The position numbers and the translations under genes were made by a program. Under the pieces are notes generated by a model that ran no database searches, was not told the origin of the DNA, and saw only the letters and a list, made by a program, of their open reading frames with translations. Of a DNA stretch of 64,000 bases, positions 52,889 to 63,220 are shown one piece after another; position 1 is the first letter of the stretch; each line of letters opens with the position of its first letter. Source of the DNA: Microcyclospora pomicola (lineage: Eukaryota; Ascomycota; Dothideomycetes; Capnodiales); NCBI GenBank assembly GCA_002786065.1, contig NHNY01000001.1, forward strand, positions 1-64,000, in the 5' to 3' direction.

Positions 52889-55468
52889 TCACCCCTCCTC
52901 ACCGCGATCCTCGCCACCATATTCGGCCAGACCTACTCTGATATCACCCACGATCGCCTCGGCTTCTGCGTGACTTGCACATTCAAAGTCGTACCTCTTT
53001 GTCTCCTTCTCTCGATATACCAGCACTCGCATCATCTTCGGGTGTTTTCTCGACACTTTGACGCCAACAATCGAGGACATGGGTACATTCGTCACCTTGC
53101 CGTGGCCCGAGACAGTAGTAGGGAATGCCGTGCTTGTACCGCCAGCGTTATTGGGCGGCACCATCGACGGCAGAATCTGCATGTATTCTGGTGTGATGAC
53201 CAAAGTGCGGGGATGAGTTGCGGAGAACGACAGTGGGAGCTTGCGCACGACGTTATACCGGCGACCAATAGGTCCCGTGCCGGTCAACTCGAGCATGGAT
53301 GTTGTCGTTGCGCTCATGCCGAATTTTTGCGCTTGCACCGTCAGTGGATGGAGCACTCCGCCGAAGCCCTTTTTTCGCTTCGTCTCACGGCCGGTTGGCG
53401 GGGTGTTGGGGACCAGTTCTAGCGGAGCATTTGGCGAACTTGAACCAGGCGAGCCAGATAGACCGAGACCGAAGTCACCGACTGCACCAAATCTGCGTCG
53501 CACAAGGTCGAGATGCAAGTTCGTCCCCAATGCTTCTACTGTCCTGTCTGATGGAGCTACTGTCTGTGTTCCACGAACTTTGAAGACGTACAACGCTTTG
53601 TCGAGACGAAGACGTACACATGCCACGTCGAACAATTCTGCGATGTATGTATCGGCGGTGGTCGGAGTGGGAAGCACAGTGGTCTGGAAAGACTGGGGAT
53701 CGGTGAAGTGGATAGAAATGGTCTTTGCAGCACCAGTTCGTGGAGTCGATTGGTTCACAAATGTTTGTGGGGCATCTAGGAGATTTGTAGAATCCTTGCG
53801 AGTTGCGGTTGGTTGTGACAGGACAAACGATGGACCGTGGATTGGATTCCTTGCAGACAGTAGGCCTGGCGGAACTGGTGGCTTAATCTCTGGCTGAGCT
53901 GGTATAGCTTCCGCAGCTGGTGTCGGCAACGGAGAAGGCGCCATTGCTGCTTTTGGCTCCACAACATCTTCTGCAGCGACGTCAGCACGAACCAGGCCGA
54001 ACTCGTCCCATGGCTTGTCTCGTGCTCTACGCTGGGGTGGACGGTTGTTGTTTGATGTGAAGTCCGTTACAGGTCTTCCTCGGACCAGCGCGGGAAAGTC
54101 CATATCAACCTCACCGTCCTCTACCATTCGAAGCTCCCAGTTGGCAATCTTGCAGTCCTTCCCAGTCAATTTCGGCTCATATGCACTCTCATCATAGCTC
54201 CATAGCGCCAGACCAATAAGCTCGTTCACTGTAGGCACGGCACCTTCAGCGTCTTTAGCTCTGCGAAGAGGTACTTGTAATGGTTCATCTGCGCTTGCGG
54301 AGAAGGGGGCATAAATCTTGATCCATAGCGGCGCTGACTCTCCCTTGCCTGACAGCTCGGCATACTTCTGAAATGGCTGCCCTGCCGGAACTTCCTCTCC
54401 TTGTCCCTTCAATGCCATCGACAGCAGACTTGCTTGTGGAAGCTGTGAAATCGGACGACCTGGTGGTAACTTGGGTAGCTTGGGCAGTACTTCCTTGCTA
54501 GATTTCTTGGTTGCTGCACGATGTGAAGGTGTGATAGCTGGTGGGATTGCAAGAGGCGCTTTCGTCTTGTCGAATCCACTCACATCATCGATACCAGGCA
54601 GCTCGGGCGAATTGCTAGGGTCGCCATCCCCTCCGAACTCATCGCTCAGATCACTGGCATCTGCTACTTCTACATCCTCCTCTTCGTACTCGTCCTCCAA
54701 TTCAGAGTCGTCGGGCTCTTCTTCCGCGATCTTCTCGGACAGTAAAGCTGACTTCTGTGGTCGGCCTGGTAGTTTTCTCTTGAACGGTACAGTGGGATCT
54801 AACGCTTCATTGTCGGAACTCATCTCACTACTTGTCGTGGTATCTCTTCTCGCCCTCGTTGGCCTCCCATTGGCAGCATTTATAGCCTCAGTCGCTCCCA
54901 GACTGCTGGTTCTTGGCCGAAAGCTCGGACTGATGACTTTGACCTCCGGCGCTTCCACATTCAGACTTGAATCCTGCTCAAAGGAAGTGCTCGTTTGCTG
55001 CCGGGCTGGTAGCTTGGCAAACCTGACACTTTGCGCCGCAGTCTCGTCTTCATCACTGTCATCGCTCAGATCCGAGCTGTCATCGTCTTCGCTTTTATGC
55101 CCTTGTTTGCGTCTCCGCCGCTCTCGTGCTGTCAGAACCGACGGACCCAGCGTATCTTCCGATCCTCGGTGTCCACTGATCATCCCACCCTGACCCTTCT
55201 CCGGACTCTCGTCAAGTGTAATCCCATCTCCTCGCGCTCGCAGTGGGCGACTGAAGTAGTCAGCCGCGCCAGTCGTGGGGATCGGAGGGCTATAACATCG
55301 TTTGATGGCAGCAGCGTCCGGCAGCCAACCAGCAGCGCGAAATGCCGGCTCGTTCAGCACGCTCGAATCAAGCGTGATCAGTCGCTCGCCTACGCCATCG
55401 TGGATCTGATTGAGATATCCGAGCCGGAGTTTATAGAGCGTAAAGTCTTCGTTGAGAAGGAGAGACAT
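52889..55468 (-). CDS. SIN1: TORC2 subunit Sin1/Avo1
   Basis: Single-exon, 859-residue subunit of TOR complex 2, which controls AGC kinases (Ypk1, Akt-type), actin and plasma-membrane homeostasis. The N-terminus MSLLLNEDFTLYKLRLGYL and GVGERLITLD matches Sin1. A long acidic, Ser-rich disordered region follows. The CRIM domain, which recruits substrate kinases, lies at about 360-510 (QKYAELSGKGE, IKIYAPFS, LRMVEDGEVDMDFPAL). A Ras-binding-like domain is at about 575-650 (TISIHFTDPQSFQT). The C-terminal PH domain (about 735-855, NVVRKLPLSFSATHPRTLVI to YDFECASHAEAEAIV) targets membrane. It is tail-to-tail with the mitochondrial gene (238 bases). Long frames on the plus strand are shadows. Confidence 0.94.
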   Translation of the reverse strand: MSLLLNEDFTLYKLRLGYLNQIHDGVGERLITLDSSVLNEPAFRAAGWLPDAAAIKRCYSPPIPTTGAADYFSRPLRARGDGITLDESPEKGQGGMISGHRGSEDTLGPSVLTARERRRRKQGHKSEDDDSSDLSDDSDEDETAAQSVRFAKLPARQQTSTSFEQDSSLNVEAPEVKVISPSFRPRTSSLGATEAINAANGRPTRARRDTTTSSEMSSDNEALDPTVPFKRKLPGRPQKSALLSEKIAEEEPDDSELEDEYEEEDVEVADASDLSDEFGGDGDPSNSPELPGIDDVSGFDKTKAPLAIPPAITPSHRAATKKSSKEVLPKLPKLPPGRPISQLPQASLLSMALKGQGEEVPAGQPFQKYAELSGKGESAPLWIKIYAPFSASADEPLQVPLRRAKDAEGAVPTVNELIGLALWSYDESAYEPKLTGKDCKIANWELRMVEDGEVDMDFPALVRGRPVTDFTSNNNRPPQRRARDKPWDEFGLVRADVAAEDVVEPKAAMAPSPLPTPAAEAIPAQPEIKPPVPPGLLSARNPIHGPSFVLSQPTATRKDSTNLLDAPQTFVNQSTPRTGAAKTISIHFTDPQSFQTTVLPTPTTADTYIAELFDVACVRLRLDKALYVFKVRGTQTVAPSDRTVEALGTNLHLDLVRRRFGAVGDFGLGLSGSPGSSSPNAPLELVPNTPPTGRETKRKKGFGGVLHPLTVQAQKFGMSATTTSMLELTGTGPIGRRYNVVRKLPLSFSATHPRTLVITPEYMQILPSMVPPNNAGGTSTAFPTTVSGHGKVTNVPMSSIVGVKVSRKHPKMMRVLVYREKETKRYDFECASHAEAEAIVGDIRVGLAEYGGEDRGEEG

Positions 55469-56238
55469 GGTCGCGAAGCTGAAGAGCTAGTGGTGGGATT
55501 GCTAGGGTGGCATGGTAGAGTACATGGGTCTTCACCTTTACTGTCAAGGACCGGATCACATGCGGCCAGACCAGCTGGCGACTGTTCCTCGCTAGAACGC
55601 TGGAAACCCGAGTTCATGGTGCGCGTGTCGCGAGGTCGTGCCGGAGGAATGCTTACATATGCACGCTGGTGAAGCAGCACGTGACGATTTATGGACAACA
55701 GAAAACTGAGACCTCCCGCGAGGTCCATGTTATTACTTGCACGATGCACAAGCCGAGCTCTCTCATGCCTCCCAGATTATGTTGCTCTTGGAATGATTGG
55801 ACATGTGTCGGCGACTGGACTGACTACTTGCTCCGGCAGTGACATAGCTTGCGTATGGGAACATCATAGCTACATCCGGATTTGGTTTATCCATTCAAAC
55901 TCGTGTATGGCATCGACGGTAGGGTCAGTATTACGGTGCCAGCTTAGATGTCTGAAAACTGTACTGGGCCGTGACCATGTCAACATCATTCGATGAGACA
56001 TGTACTCGTGGTTGCGACAATTCGAAACCAAACGCCATACAAAACGCTAGATGGAACTCCGCCGATGAGGCAATGAACGAATATGTACACCATGGCAAAT
56101 GACGCGCGCAACGAGTTCGACCTCCAACCATGCCCCGACTTCATATGTGTGGATCTATTCGCTATTCGTAGATGAGGCTGTCGCATAGACCGTATCAGTT
56201 CGTATCGTCTCCAGGCGCACAAGTGTGAAAGGCGTAGA
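55469..56238. other. Intergenic region between SIN1 and SNX3
   Basis: About 770 bases with the SIN1 promoter and SNX3 3' flank. Only short frames without features. Confidence 0.45.
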
Positions 56239-56857
56239 CTACCATGCATTCCGGTCCCCTAGTAGTCATGTCAGTTCAAGTCCATCTCGCAATGCTCGAA
56301 TGTCCACGGCAACTCCGGTACAACTCACAGTTTGGATCTTGCACAAACCCGCCCAGCACCCGGCTACCTGTCTGCAACAGCGGATGTCCCACCACAATCT
56401 TCATGAACCGCTCCAAGCCCCGTCTCCGCTCCTCAATCACCGCATCGTCGAATCGATTTAGGTACACCTTACCCGGCAGGGGCGGGATCGACACGCGCGC
56501 GCTCTCGCGCTCGAGCAGGTCGCGGAACACCTCAAAGTCGGAGTAGCGCCGCCGCACCTCGCTGCGCCGCAGCTTGAAGGCTGGGATGTTGGTCGACAAG
56601 CGGATCAGGTAGGTGGTGTAGCGCGAACTCGGCGAGGACGTGGGCTGGTGCGTCTGCGGCTCCGACACCTCGAGCTCGAGGAAGTTCTCGGGCACGGCGT
56701 AGATCTCCTCGAACGACTGCGGCCGGATCGCAGAGCTGGAGCCCGCAGTCGAGGTGAAGCCCGTCGGAGTCTTGAAGGATGAGGTCGATTGCGGAGGTGA
56801 GGGTGAGGTTTGAGAGACCGCGGGTGGTGGTTCGGGGCGGGGATCCACGCGCTGCAT
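56239..56857 (-). CDS. SNX3: Sorting nexin 3 (Snx3/Grd19), PX-domain protein
   Basis: Endosomal sorting protein that binds phosphatidylinositol 3-phosphate and works with retromer to recycle cargo to the Golgi. Exon 1 is 56857-56329 and exon 2 is only 20 nt, 56258-56239, across a 70-nt intron; the product has 182 residues. The start is [11 protein letters not shown] Pro/Ser-rich lead of about 45 residues precedes the family sequence [16 protein letters not shown]. The PX domain shows RRYSDF (103-108) and PPLPGK (125-130), with the basic RRRGLERF (about 144-151). Splicing completes the typical Snx3 end QDPNWDRNAW; reading through the intron gives an unrelated tail. Identification is strong. 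Confidence 0.93.
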
Positions 56858-57267
56858 GTCGGCGGGTTAAAGTCTCGCAGACGTTCGGCCAGTGGTTTTA
56901 TTGCAAGGGTTGGAGTCGCTACCCTGATCGTTGGAAACAAAAGAAGTTTGGTAGCGCGAGATCAAGGGTGGGAGTGAGGTCAGGTCGGGAAGCTGTAGTG
57001 TTGGCCGCTATCTGGCGGGGTTTGAAGGGTCTCGAGGCATGAGAGCATTCGGAACAAGACACCAAAATATCCTGTGCGCAGCGGGCTTCATATACTTCCA
57101 GGCTTATAATTGGAAGAGAAATGTGACTTACAATGACATGCGATCTCTGGATGTGGTTATTGGTGTGAACATATAAGCTGCCGCTCTAACAGTGCAGCTT
57201 GCGGTACTATTTATACAGTCGTTACAACGAAGCGATATTGGGTATCTTGAACGACATCTGGTGCAGA
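56858..57267. other. Intergenic region upstream of SNX3
   Basis: About 410 bases between two minus-strand genes. It holds the SNX3 promoter and the POP7 3' flank. No gene was seen. Confidence 0.45.
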
Positions 57268-58016
57268 TCAAACGAGGCTTATGCGGACTTCAAGCACGCT
57301 CGTATATCGGACTCTGGTCTCCGGGATCCCCTCTTCCTCATCGTCCTTACCCGTTGATACTGCATCCATTCGTCCACCATCTGATCCTACGTCGAGCCTT
57401 TGTTCGAGCACGACCTCAGGAATCTCCACATCATCGATTGCCTTAACACTTCCGGTCTTCAGCCGAACGATATACTCTCGATCCCTCTTGCGAAACCATT
57501 CCCCCAGCTCCAGTCCTTTCTGAATCGCCTTGCCCGTCGCCTTCAACGTCACTTCTTCCATACCATCGTCCAGTGCATCCTGGCCGTTCACCTTTTGACT
57601 ATATCCACCACCAACCCTCCCCCGTTTGCTCTTCATCCTCTCGACTTCGGCAGCGACCTCTCCGATCTCGTCCTCGTTTCCGTTCCTGTATCTTGCGCGA
57701 TTCCGGCGGCTGGCATGTGCCGTGGTCGTCGCGGATTGTACCAGTCGCTTGTCAGCCAGGCTGAGAAGTTTCTCTACTCGCTTCACTGCTGCCAGGAATG
57801 GTGTCTTGGCTGAGATGTAGACCACTTTCTGCTTCCCGGCATTGGAATACGGGGACGCAATAGCTGGGCGTAGGAGAGGACGTTTGGTCACGCGCGCATC
57901 TGGTCATATATTCAGCTGCAGCAGCGGAGAACGGGCCTCGGAAGCCTACTTTGGGGCAGCTTGGGCAGTTTCGTGGTCATGGCCGTGCCACTCATTGGGC
58001 GGTTCGTTGCAGCCAT
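57268..58016 (-). CDS. POP7: RNase P/MRP protein subunit Pop7 (Rpp20), Alba fold
   Basis: Alba-superfamily subunit of nuclear RNase P and RNase MRP, which process tRNA and rRNA precursors; it pairs with Pop6 on the RNA. Exons 58016-57950 and 57899-57268 (50-nt intron) give 232 residues. Exon 1 encodes a short lead ending TKLPKLPQ, typical of fungal Pop7. The second exon has no in-frame ATG near its start, so the upstream exon is needed. The Alba core begins KQKVVYISAKTPFLAAVKRV (about 45-64) and resumes at MEEVTLKATGKAIQKGLELG with a basic loop between. A later strand, REYIVRLKTGSVKAIDDVE, completes the fold. The C-terminal 40 residues are acidic. An in-frame ATG at codon 8 is an alternative start. 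Confidence 0.88.
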
Positions 58017-58405
58017 GAGATGGAGTAGAGTTCACATCATCGTTCAGTGGTGATTGCAGAATGATCAGTTAAGATCAATGTGAGAAGTGTCCTAAGTGAC
58101 GAGAGGGAATGGCGGGTTTGTTCCGGCTTCTGATATCACTTAGAACCTAACTCATGAACAAGTCCCATGGGTCACGTACATACCTACGGTATTTACTATA
58201 TACGCATCTACATGATCAGGGTAAGGAGATATGCATCTTTGTTGGGTCGCATATTCATAGCTACCTTACCCTATGCTCTATGGGATAGATTGTGTGAAAT
58301 GGCGCCGTGCGTGAACACAACCGTTTCCTGGAGTAGAAGTCCCGCCTAGCGTAGTTCTACAACAACCACCCACATTATAACTGCATCACGAATGAATTCC
58401 TCGTC
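58017..58405. other. Divergent intergenic region POP7 / LIP2
   Basis: About 390 bases between divergent start codons. No gene; promoter sequence for both is expected. Confidence 0.45.
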
Positions 58406-59296
58406 ATGACCGCGATGGATGTGCTTCGCAGCACTTCCGTTCTGGCATTGGGGCGCCAGGTATATCGCTGCAGGAACTGCCGGATGTTCAGTGCTACCGC
58501 TACTGTACGTGCAAAAGCCAGTAAAAGCCTCACAATTCAACATCGCCACATCGAAAGCGTTGTCCCGTATCAGCACGTTGCCTACATCCAGGACACAATC
58601 GTGCAACGTTTTCTTTCACACAAGGCCAACGGCTCGGACCAGGTTAATGCTTCCCCGCCACCTGACCCTGTCATCATCACAGCTCAGTTCGAGCCCGTGT
58701 ACACGTGTGGCCGACGCGAAGTTGGCACGATCTCTCGAGACCAACAAGCATTCCTCACAGAGGAAACGCCATGGGGTCAAGCACAGTTCCACGAAGCGTT
58801 GCGAGGTGGACAGACTACTTTCCACGGCCCTGGACAGCTGGTCGCATACCCGATCATCGACCTCAAGCGTTATGGCATCCGGCCGAAATGCTACGTGAAC
58901 ATGCTTGAGGCGGCAGTCATTGCGACTCTAGGGGTCTATGGAGTGAGAGGTCTTCGAACGGAGAATCCAGGTGTGTGGGTGAGTGAGGACGACAAGATCT
59001 GCGCCCTGGGCATACACCTGCGACGCAACATCACGAGCCACGGGATCGGGCTCAATGTCTCCACGGAGCTGGGATGGTTTGGACGTATCGTGGCTTGTGG
59101 GCTGGAAGGCAAGGGGACGACGAACTTGCAGCAGGAACACGACCATAAGTTCCGTCCCTTTGGTAGCAAGATTGCAGTGCCAGAGGTTGCAAATGTCTTT
59201 GTACAGCAGTTCGCTGAAGCATTGCGGGCAGAGGCTAAGATTGTGTTGGACTCGATCGACATCAAGAACGTCGAGTCGGACACGCAGCAGACGTGA
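58406..59296 (+). CDS. LIP2: Lipoyl(octanoyl) transferase, mitochondrial (LipB/Lip2)
   Basis: Transfers octanoyl groups from acyl carrier protein to lipoyl-dependent proteins, the first step of mitochondrial lipoate synthesis. Single exon, 296 residues; a second ATG at 58415 would shorten it by three. The first 35 residues (VLRSTSVLALGRQVYRCRNC) are basic and hydroxyl-rich, fitting a mitochondrial presequence. Family motifs: TCGRREVG, the active-site loop RGGQTTFHGPGQLVAYPI (about 132-149), NPGVWVSEDDKICALGIHL and the acyl-accepting Cys231 in RIVACGLEGK. All key residues appear present. It converges on the next gene with about 140 bases between them. Confidence 0.94.
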   Translation: MTAMDVLRSTSVLALGRQVYRCRNCRMFSATATVRAKASKSLTIQHRHIESVVPYQHVAYIQDTIVQRFLSHKANGSDQVNASPPPDPVIITAQFEPVYTCGRREVGTISRDQQAFLTEETPWGQAQFHEALRGGQTTFHGPGQLVAYPIIDLKRYGIRPKCYVNMLEAAVIATLGVYGVRGLRTENPGVWVSEDDKICALGIHLRRNITSHGIGLNVSTELGWFGRIVACGLEGKGTTNLQQEHDHKFRPFGSKIAVPEVANVFVQQFAEALRAEAKIVLDSIDIKNVESDTQQT

Positions 59297-59432
59297 TGGT
59301 CCTCACTTCGAAGTGACGTGAACGTGGACTCCCGCAATCAGCGAGATCAACTGGACTACGATATCAACCTGATCATTATCTGGGCAACATATCTGTCTCA
59401 CAAGGCACGACTCCGACAGGCATGCAAAGTCC

Positions 59433-60401
59433 TTATAAGAAGACGCTTCGCAGCCTTTTCAGACTTTTTCGTGCACGACTGGTTTGCTTCCTCCGGCAAT
59501 CTTGGGGTCCTGCGTCATTTGCGATCTCCACGCTCTTCTCGTTTCCGAAAATGTTGCGAGGTCGGGAGCATGATGCTACTGCGTTGCAATGGTGACAAGA
59601 CTTTACCGGCCTGTCACACCTTTTGGCTATGAAGTGATGGTAAGGAGACTGGCACATTTGCTGAGTATGTGAAGTTCGCCTGACAACATCGTTGGCTACC
59701 CGAAAAGGTCTGAACCTCGCACATTTGTCGCTGGTGCGAGCTCCACCATTTCGAACAACTTTCTCACATAGTGCTGCCTTGGCATGTGTCGAGGCTGTGT
59801 CGAATTCTGGTGCTCTGGGCCGGAGCGACCGAGATTTTTGCTGAAGTATAGACGACCAGAACCCTCTCTGACATGGTGGATCTGCATAGTATGGGAATGT
59901 CTCTGAGACGGCCCTTCCACTGTTCCAGCTACCAGGGCCCAGGTGAGGGTATGACTTCCTGGATGTGCGAGTAGACGTGTTATGCTGCTTGCTTCTCTTT
60001 CCACCTGGTTCGATCCACGAGATGGGGCGGTCTTCAACACGAGTTTTCGAAGCCATATCCAATCCTGCATCACTCAAAATTGCCTCGCCTTTGCATCTGT
60101 CTTTGCCTTTGCTCGCATCATGGATACCCAGGTCAGTAAGAGTTGCTTTCAGAGGGAGAGGACCTGCCGAGTCTCGCGGATCCAAAGTGCTGGACTTTAC
60201 AGACTCTGTTGTTGTGTGTGGAGGCAGCAATGTCGGCGGAAGATACGCTGATTGCCGCTCTGATATCTGAGTACTTGTGCGAGAAATTGCTAGAATGTCA
60301 TCATCCTTTGGGCTTATACTCTCGTCATCAGACTGTCGTTGAGAGTTGATCCCAATTCGCCAGTTGGTGAACCGCTTGGCCTTCTGTTCTGTATGCTCCA
60401 T
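59433..60401 (-). CDS. Unrecognised basic, Ser-rich protein (doubtful gene)
   Basis: Open frame of 322 codons from the ATG at 60401. The frame is open to 60500 without another ATG, so an upstream exon is possible: a separate frame at 60684-60493 begins MTQGTPPHGTTGRRGQ, but no clean splice joins them. The product is hydrophilic and rich in Ser, Arg and Lys, with no signal peptide or membrane segment. A Cys/His group near the C-terminus (CQSPYHHF, KRCDRP, SCHHCNAV) could bind metal, but it matches no family I know. The end is very basic (SRARKSLKRLRSVF). It may be a lineage-specific gene, a decaying gene, or chance. Confidence 0.4.
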   Translation of the reverse strand: MEHTEQKAKRFTNWRIGINSQRQSDDESISPKDDDILAISRTSTQISERQSAYLPPTLLPPHTTTESVKSSTLDPRDSAGPLPLKATLTDLGIHDASKGKDRCKGEAILSDAGLDMASKTRVEDRPISWIEPGGKRSKQHNTSTRTSRKSYPHLGPGSWNSGRAVSETFPYYADPPCQRGFWSSILQQKSRSLRPRAPEFDTASTHAKAALCEKVVRNGGARTSDKCARFRPFRVANDVVRRTSHTQQMCQSPYHHFIAKRCDRPVKSCHHCNAVASCSRPRNIFGNEKSVEIANDAGPQDCRRKQTSRARKSLKRLRSVFL

Positions 60402-61446
60402 CCTGTTGCCAAAGATCAAAGGGTTCTTAGTTTGCTTCTGTATCTCCGCGACTGGTACTCGATTTTTCACTGCCCACCAAACGCTGTCAAGATCAAGCAA
60501 CGCTGGAGCGGTCGGGCATCATGTTCTGAACGTTCGGAAATGCACTGGAAGCTCGCCATGGATGTGAAAATAGATACTCAAGATGATATGCGCATTTCTT
60601 GAGTGCGAGAAAGAGTTGTTCAAGTCCATCTCCAACCTGTCCTCTTCTACCTGTCGTCCCGTGCGGCGGGGTACCTTGGGTCATGACTCAAGACAAATAG
60701 CCTGTCGCCATTTGATGAAGCCAGGTGTTCATGTACAAAGCTTGGGAGTCAGCTTATATGTTAGCTGGTCGAGTGGAAAAGCCCTTGAGGATGCCATCAG
60801 TAATGATCTCACGAATCACCTCGCTGGCTAACATCGGAGCACACTGGGACTGTGGTCATTGCTATCTCAATTCAACTCTATTAGGAGGTTTTCCTCTGCA
60901 ACAACTGACGACTTCGTATGCAGTGAATTACCCCGATTTGCCACATCGGTTCCTGTGATGAATCCCGCAAGCTTCTCTGGGACATGGTGGAGCAGGACGT
61001 CGCCAAGCTTTGAGGAGATCAATGTGATACCCACCATCTGGCCATCGTCTCTACGAAGCTTCGTTACCTGCTCCAAGTGCGTTGGCACGGTATGTACATG
61101 ACCATCCCAGTCACTAGCGCGTGGGTAAGGACTTGAGAATATTGGCGAGATGCAATTCTGGAACGATGCAGTGACCATATGCCAGATGACGACGTCGATC
61201 CTAGGCTCGGGTGTAATCCATCGATTAACACCCGACTTGTTTTCCTTCACGGCCAACATGACTTTCATCACCCGAAGCCAGGAAATCGACAGCAATATGC
61301 ATGCCATCCAGGCTATAGTATAAGTACAAGAGTTGCAAGGTAGTATGAGCGTCCAATTTCTTTTACCATTGTGCATGAAACTTCTCTGTTCTTCCATCTC
61401 CTAGATTTCGCACTCTGTTATCGTCGTCAACAATCGTCCAGTCTCA
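60402..61446. other. 1.0-kb intergenic region upstream of the monooxygenase
   Basis: Holds the promoter of the FAD monooxygenase. A 176-codon minus-strand frame (61397-60867) begins with a hydrophobic stretch (TIAWMACILLSISWL) but has no family match I can support. Nothing else was seen. Confidence 0.4.
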
Positions 61447-62836
61447 ATGGCTTCACCACTGCGCATCTTGATCGTAGGCTGTGGTGTCGCTGGTCCCGTA
61501 CTGGCCACCTACCTGCTCCAGCTCACTCAGGACCCGGCCCAGGCACCCCACATCACCATCGTGGAGCGTTCCGACCGCGCCACCGCATATGGTCAGAACA
61601 TCGATATTCGCGGCAAAGGCGCGACCGTCATGCGTCATCTTGGCCTGGAGAAAGCGATCCGCGCATCAACTACAGGTGAGGAAGGTGTCCGATTCGTCGA
61701 TCGACACAACCGCATCATGGCCGAAGTCGAGGCGGACAAATCAGGCAAGATCCAGACCGGCACCAGCGACATCGAGATCATGCGTGGCCGGCTCGCAGAG
61801 ATCCTGTACAAGCGGAGTTGGGCGGCGAGCGACGAGCATCAACGACATGGTGGCAAGGGAATCGAATATGTCTTTGGAGAATCGCTGGACGCACTGGAGC
61901 AGGAAGGCGAGGTGGTGCGAGTACGATTCGTGAAGAGTGGAGAGCAGCGGACCTTCGATCTAGTCGTCGGAGCGGACGGATTGTTGAGCAAGACTCGCAA
62001 GCTAGCATTTGGCACGGACGTGTCAGAGAAGGCTGTCAAGCGGCTAGGCATGTACGGGGCGTTCTTCAGCATGCCGAGTGAGGAGACTGATAGCGACTGG
62101 CGCCGTTGGTTCCATGCTCCCGGACGAAGGGGCGTGATGATCCGGCCGAGCCATCGGAAAGACCGCACAACAGCGCATATGTACGTGATCAATGAGCAGA
62201 ACGAGCGATTGCGCGAGGCGGGCGTGCTGGGCCACAAAGGCGTCGAGACACAGCGGAAATTGCTGGCTGAGTACTTCCAGGATGCCGGATGGGAAAGCGC
62301 GCGATTGATCCGGGAGATGAATACCGCGGACGACTTCTACTACGACATGGTCGCGCAAATCCACCTAGACAAGTGGAGTCGTGGGCGCGTGGTATTGCTC
62401 GGCGATGCTGGGTAAGCCAACACTTCCCGGTCCATCACATCACCGACCCTTCGAAAGCACATCGCTAACTGACCATCTTTCTTCAAGCTACTGCGCCTCC
62501 CCAATCTCCGGCATGGGCACGACGCTCGCCATGGTCGGCGCGTACAACCTCGCCGGCGCGCTGAAGCAACACCCCACCGACCACGCCGCGGCCTTCGCAC
62601 AGTACGAGCAGACGATGCGGCCGGTCGTAGCACGCGCGCAGAAGCTGGCGCCGGGGATGCCGCATCTTATCAATCCGGAGACGGAGTGGGGACTGTGGAT
62701 TATGCATACGCTGGTCGGCGCGATCGCAGCGTCGAAGAACCTGACCAAAGGCGTCTTCTCTGTGCTGGGCCCGCAGGCAAATACGGTGCCGATTGAGGAT
62801 TTTGGGTTTGAGCAGCTGCCCGAATGGACGGAATGA
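61447..62836 (+). CDS. FAD-dependent aromatic-ring-hydroxylase-type monooxygenase
   Basis: Flavoprotein monooxygenase of the class A (PHBH/TetX-like) fold, which uses NAD(P)H and oxygen to hydroxylate small organic substrates. Exons 61447-62411 and 62488-62836 (76-nt intron) give 437 residues. The dinucleotide-binding GCGVAG (residues 11-16) follows a hydrophobic strand. The acidic end of that strand is IVERSDRA. VVGADGLLSKTRK is the second FAD/NADPH motif. The intron splits the third motif after LLGDAG, which continues YCASPISGMGTTLAMVGAYNLA. No signal peptide or membrane anchor is visible, so it is probably cytosolic. No biosynthetic partner genes sit next to it. The substrate is unknown; catabolism, detoxification or secondary metabolism are all possible. 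Confidence 0.88.
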
Positions 62837-63220
62837 ATCATTATACGCGCTGACATTTACGGTCTGAGGTCAGATTACATGACGCTGCACGTGTGTTGTG
62901 GAGCGCTTAATTGTACTGTAGTCTGATGCACAGTTCTATGGAACGTGTCATTTCTGGCATTTCCCCTAGAAATCCGATGTGGATCATGAACGTCATGGGT
63001 ATATTGCTAGAGGTAGAATGGAAGTGCTATAGACTCGCTCCACAAGCATGCTTAAACAAGAACCTGATGGACTTTGTTAAGCAACCACTACTCGGGCTGC
63101 AGATGGTCTTGCAACAATACCCCGGTCGATTTCAATGCATACCATCTTATTGCTTCTGCAGTCGGACCGCGGTCAGATTCTTTCCCGTGCAAGACTTTTG
63201 ACATCCGTGGAATCCCATAC
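62837..63220. other. Convergent intergenic region monooxygenase / RhoGAP
   Basis: About 380 bases of 3' flank between converging genes; no gene was seen. Confidence 0.45.

Noticed and set aside
53241-55193. Plus-strand frames of 218 and 240 codons opposite SIN1
   Set aside because: Low-complexity shadows of the Sin1 acidic and PH regions.
60867-61397. 176-codon minus-strand frame upstream of the monooxygenase
   Set aside because: One hydrophobic stretch but no family pattern; it covers the expected promoter. Could be a decayed membrane-protein gene, not supportable from sequence alone.
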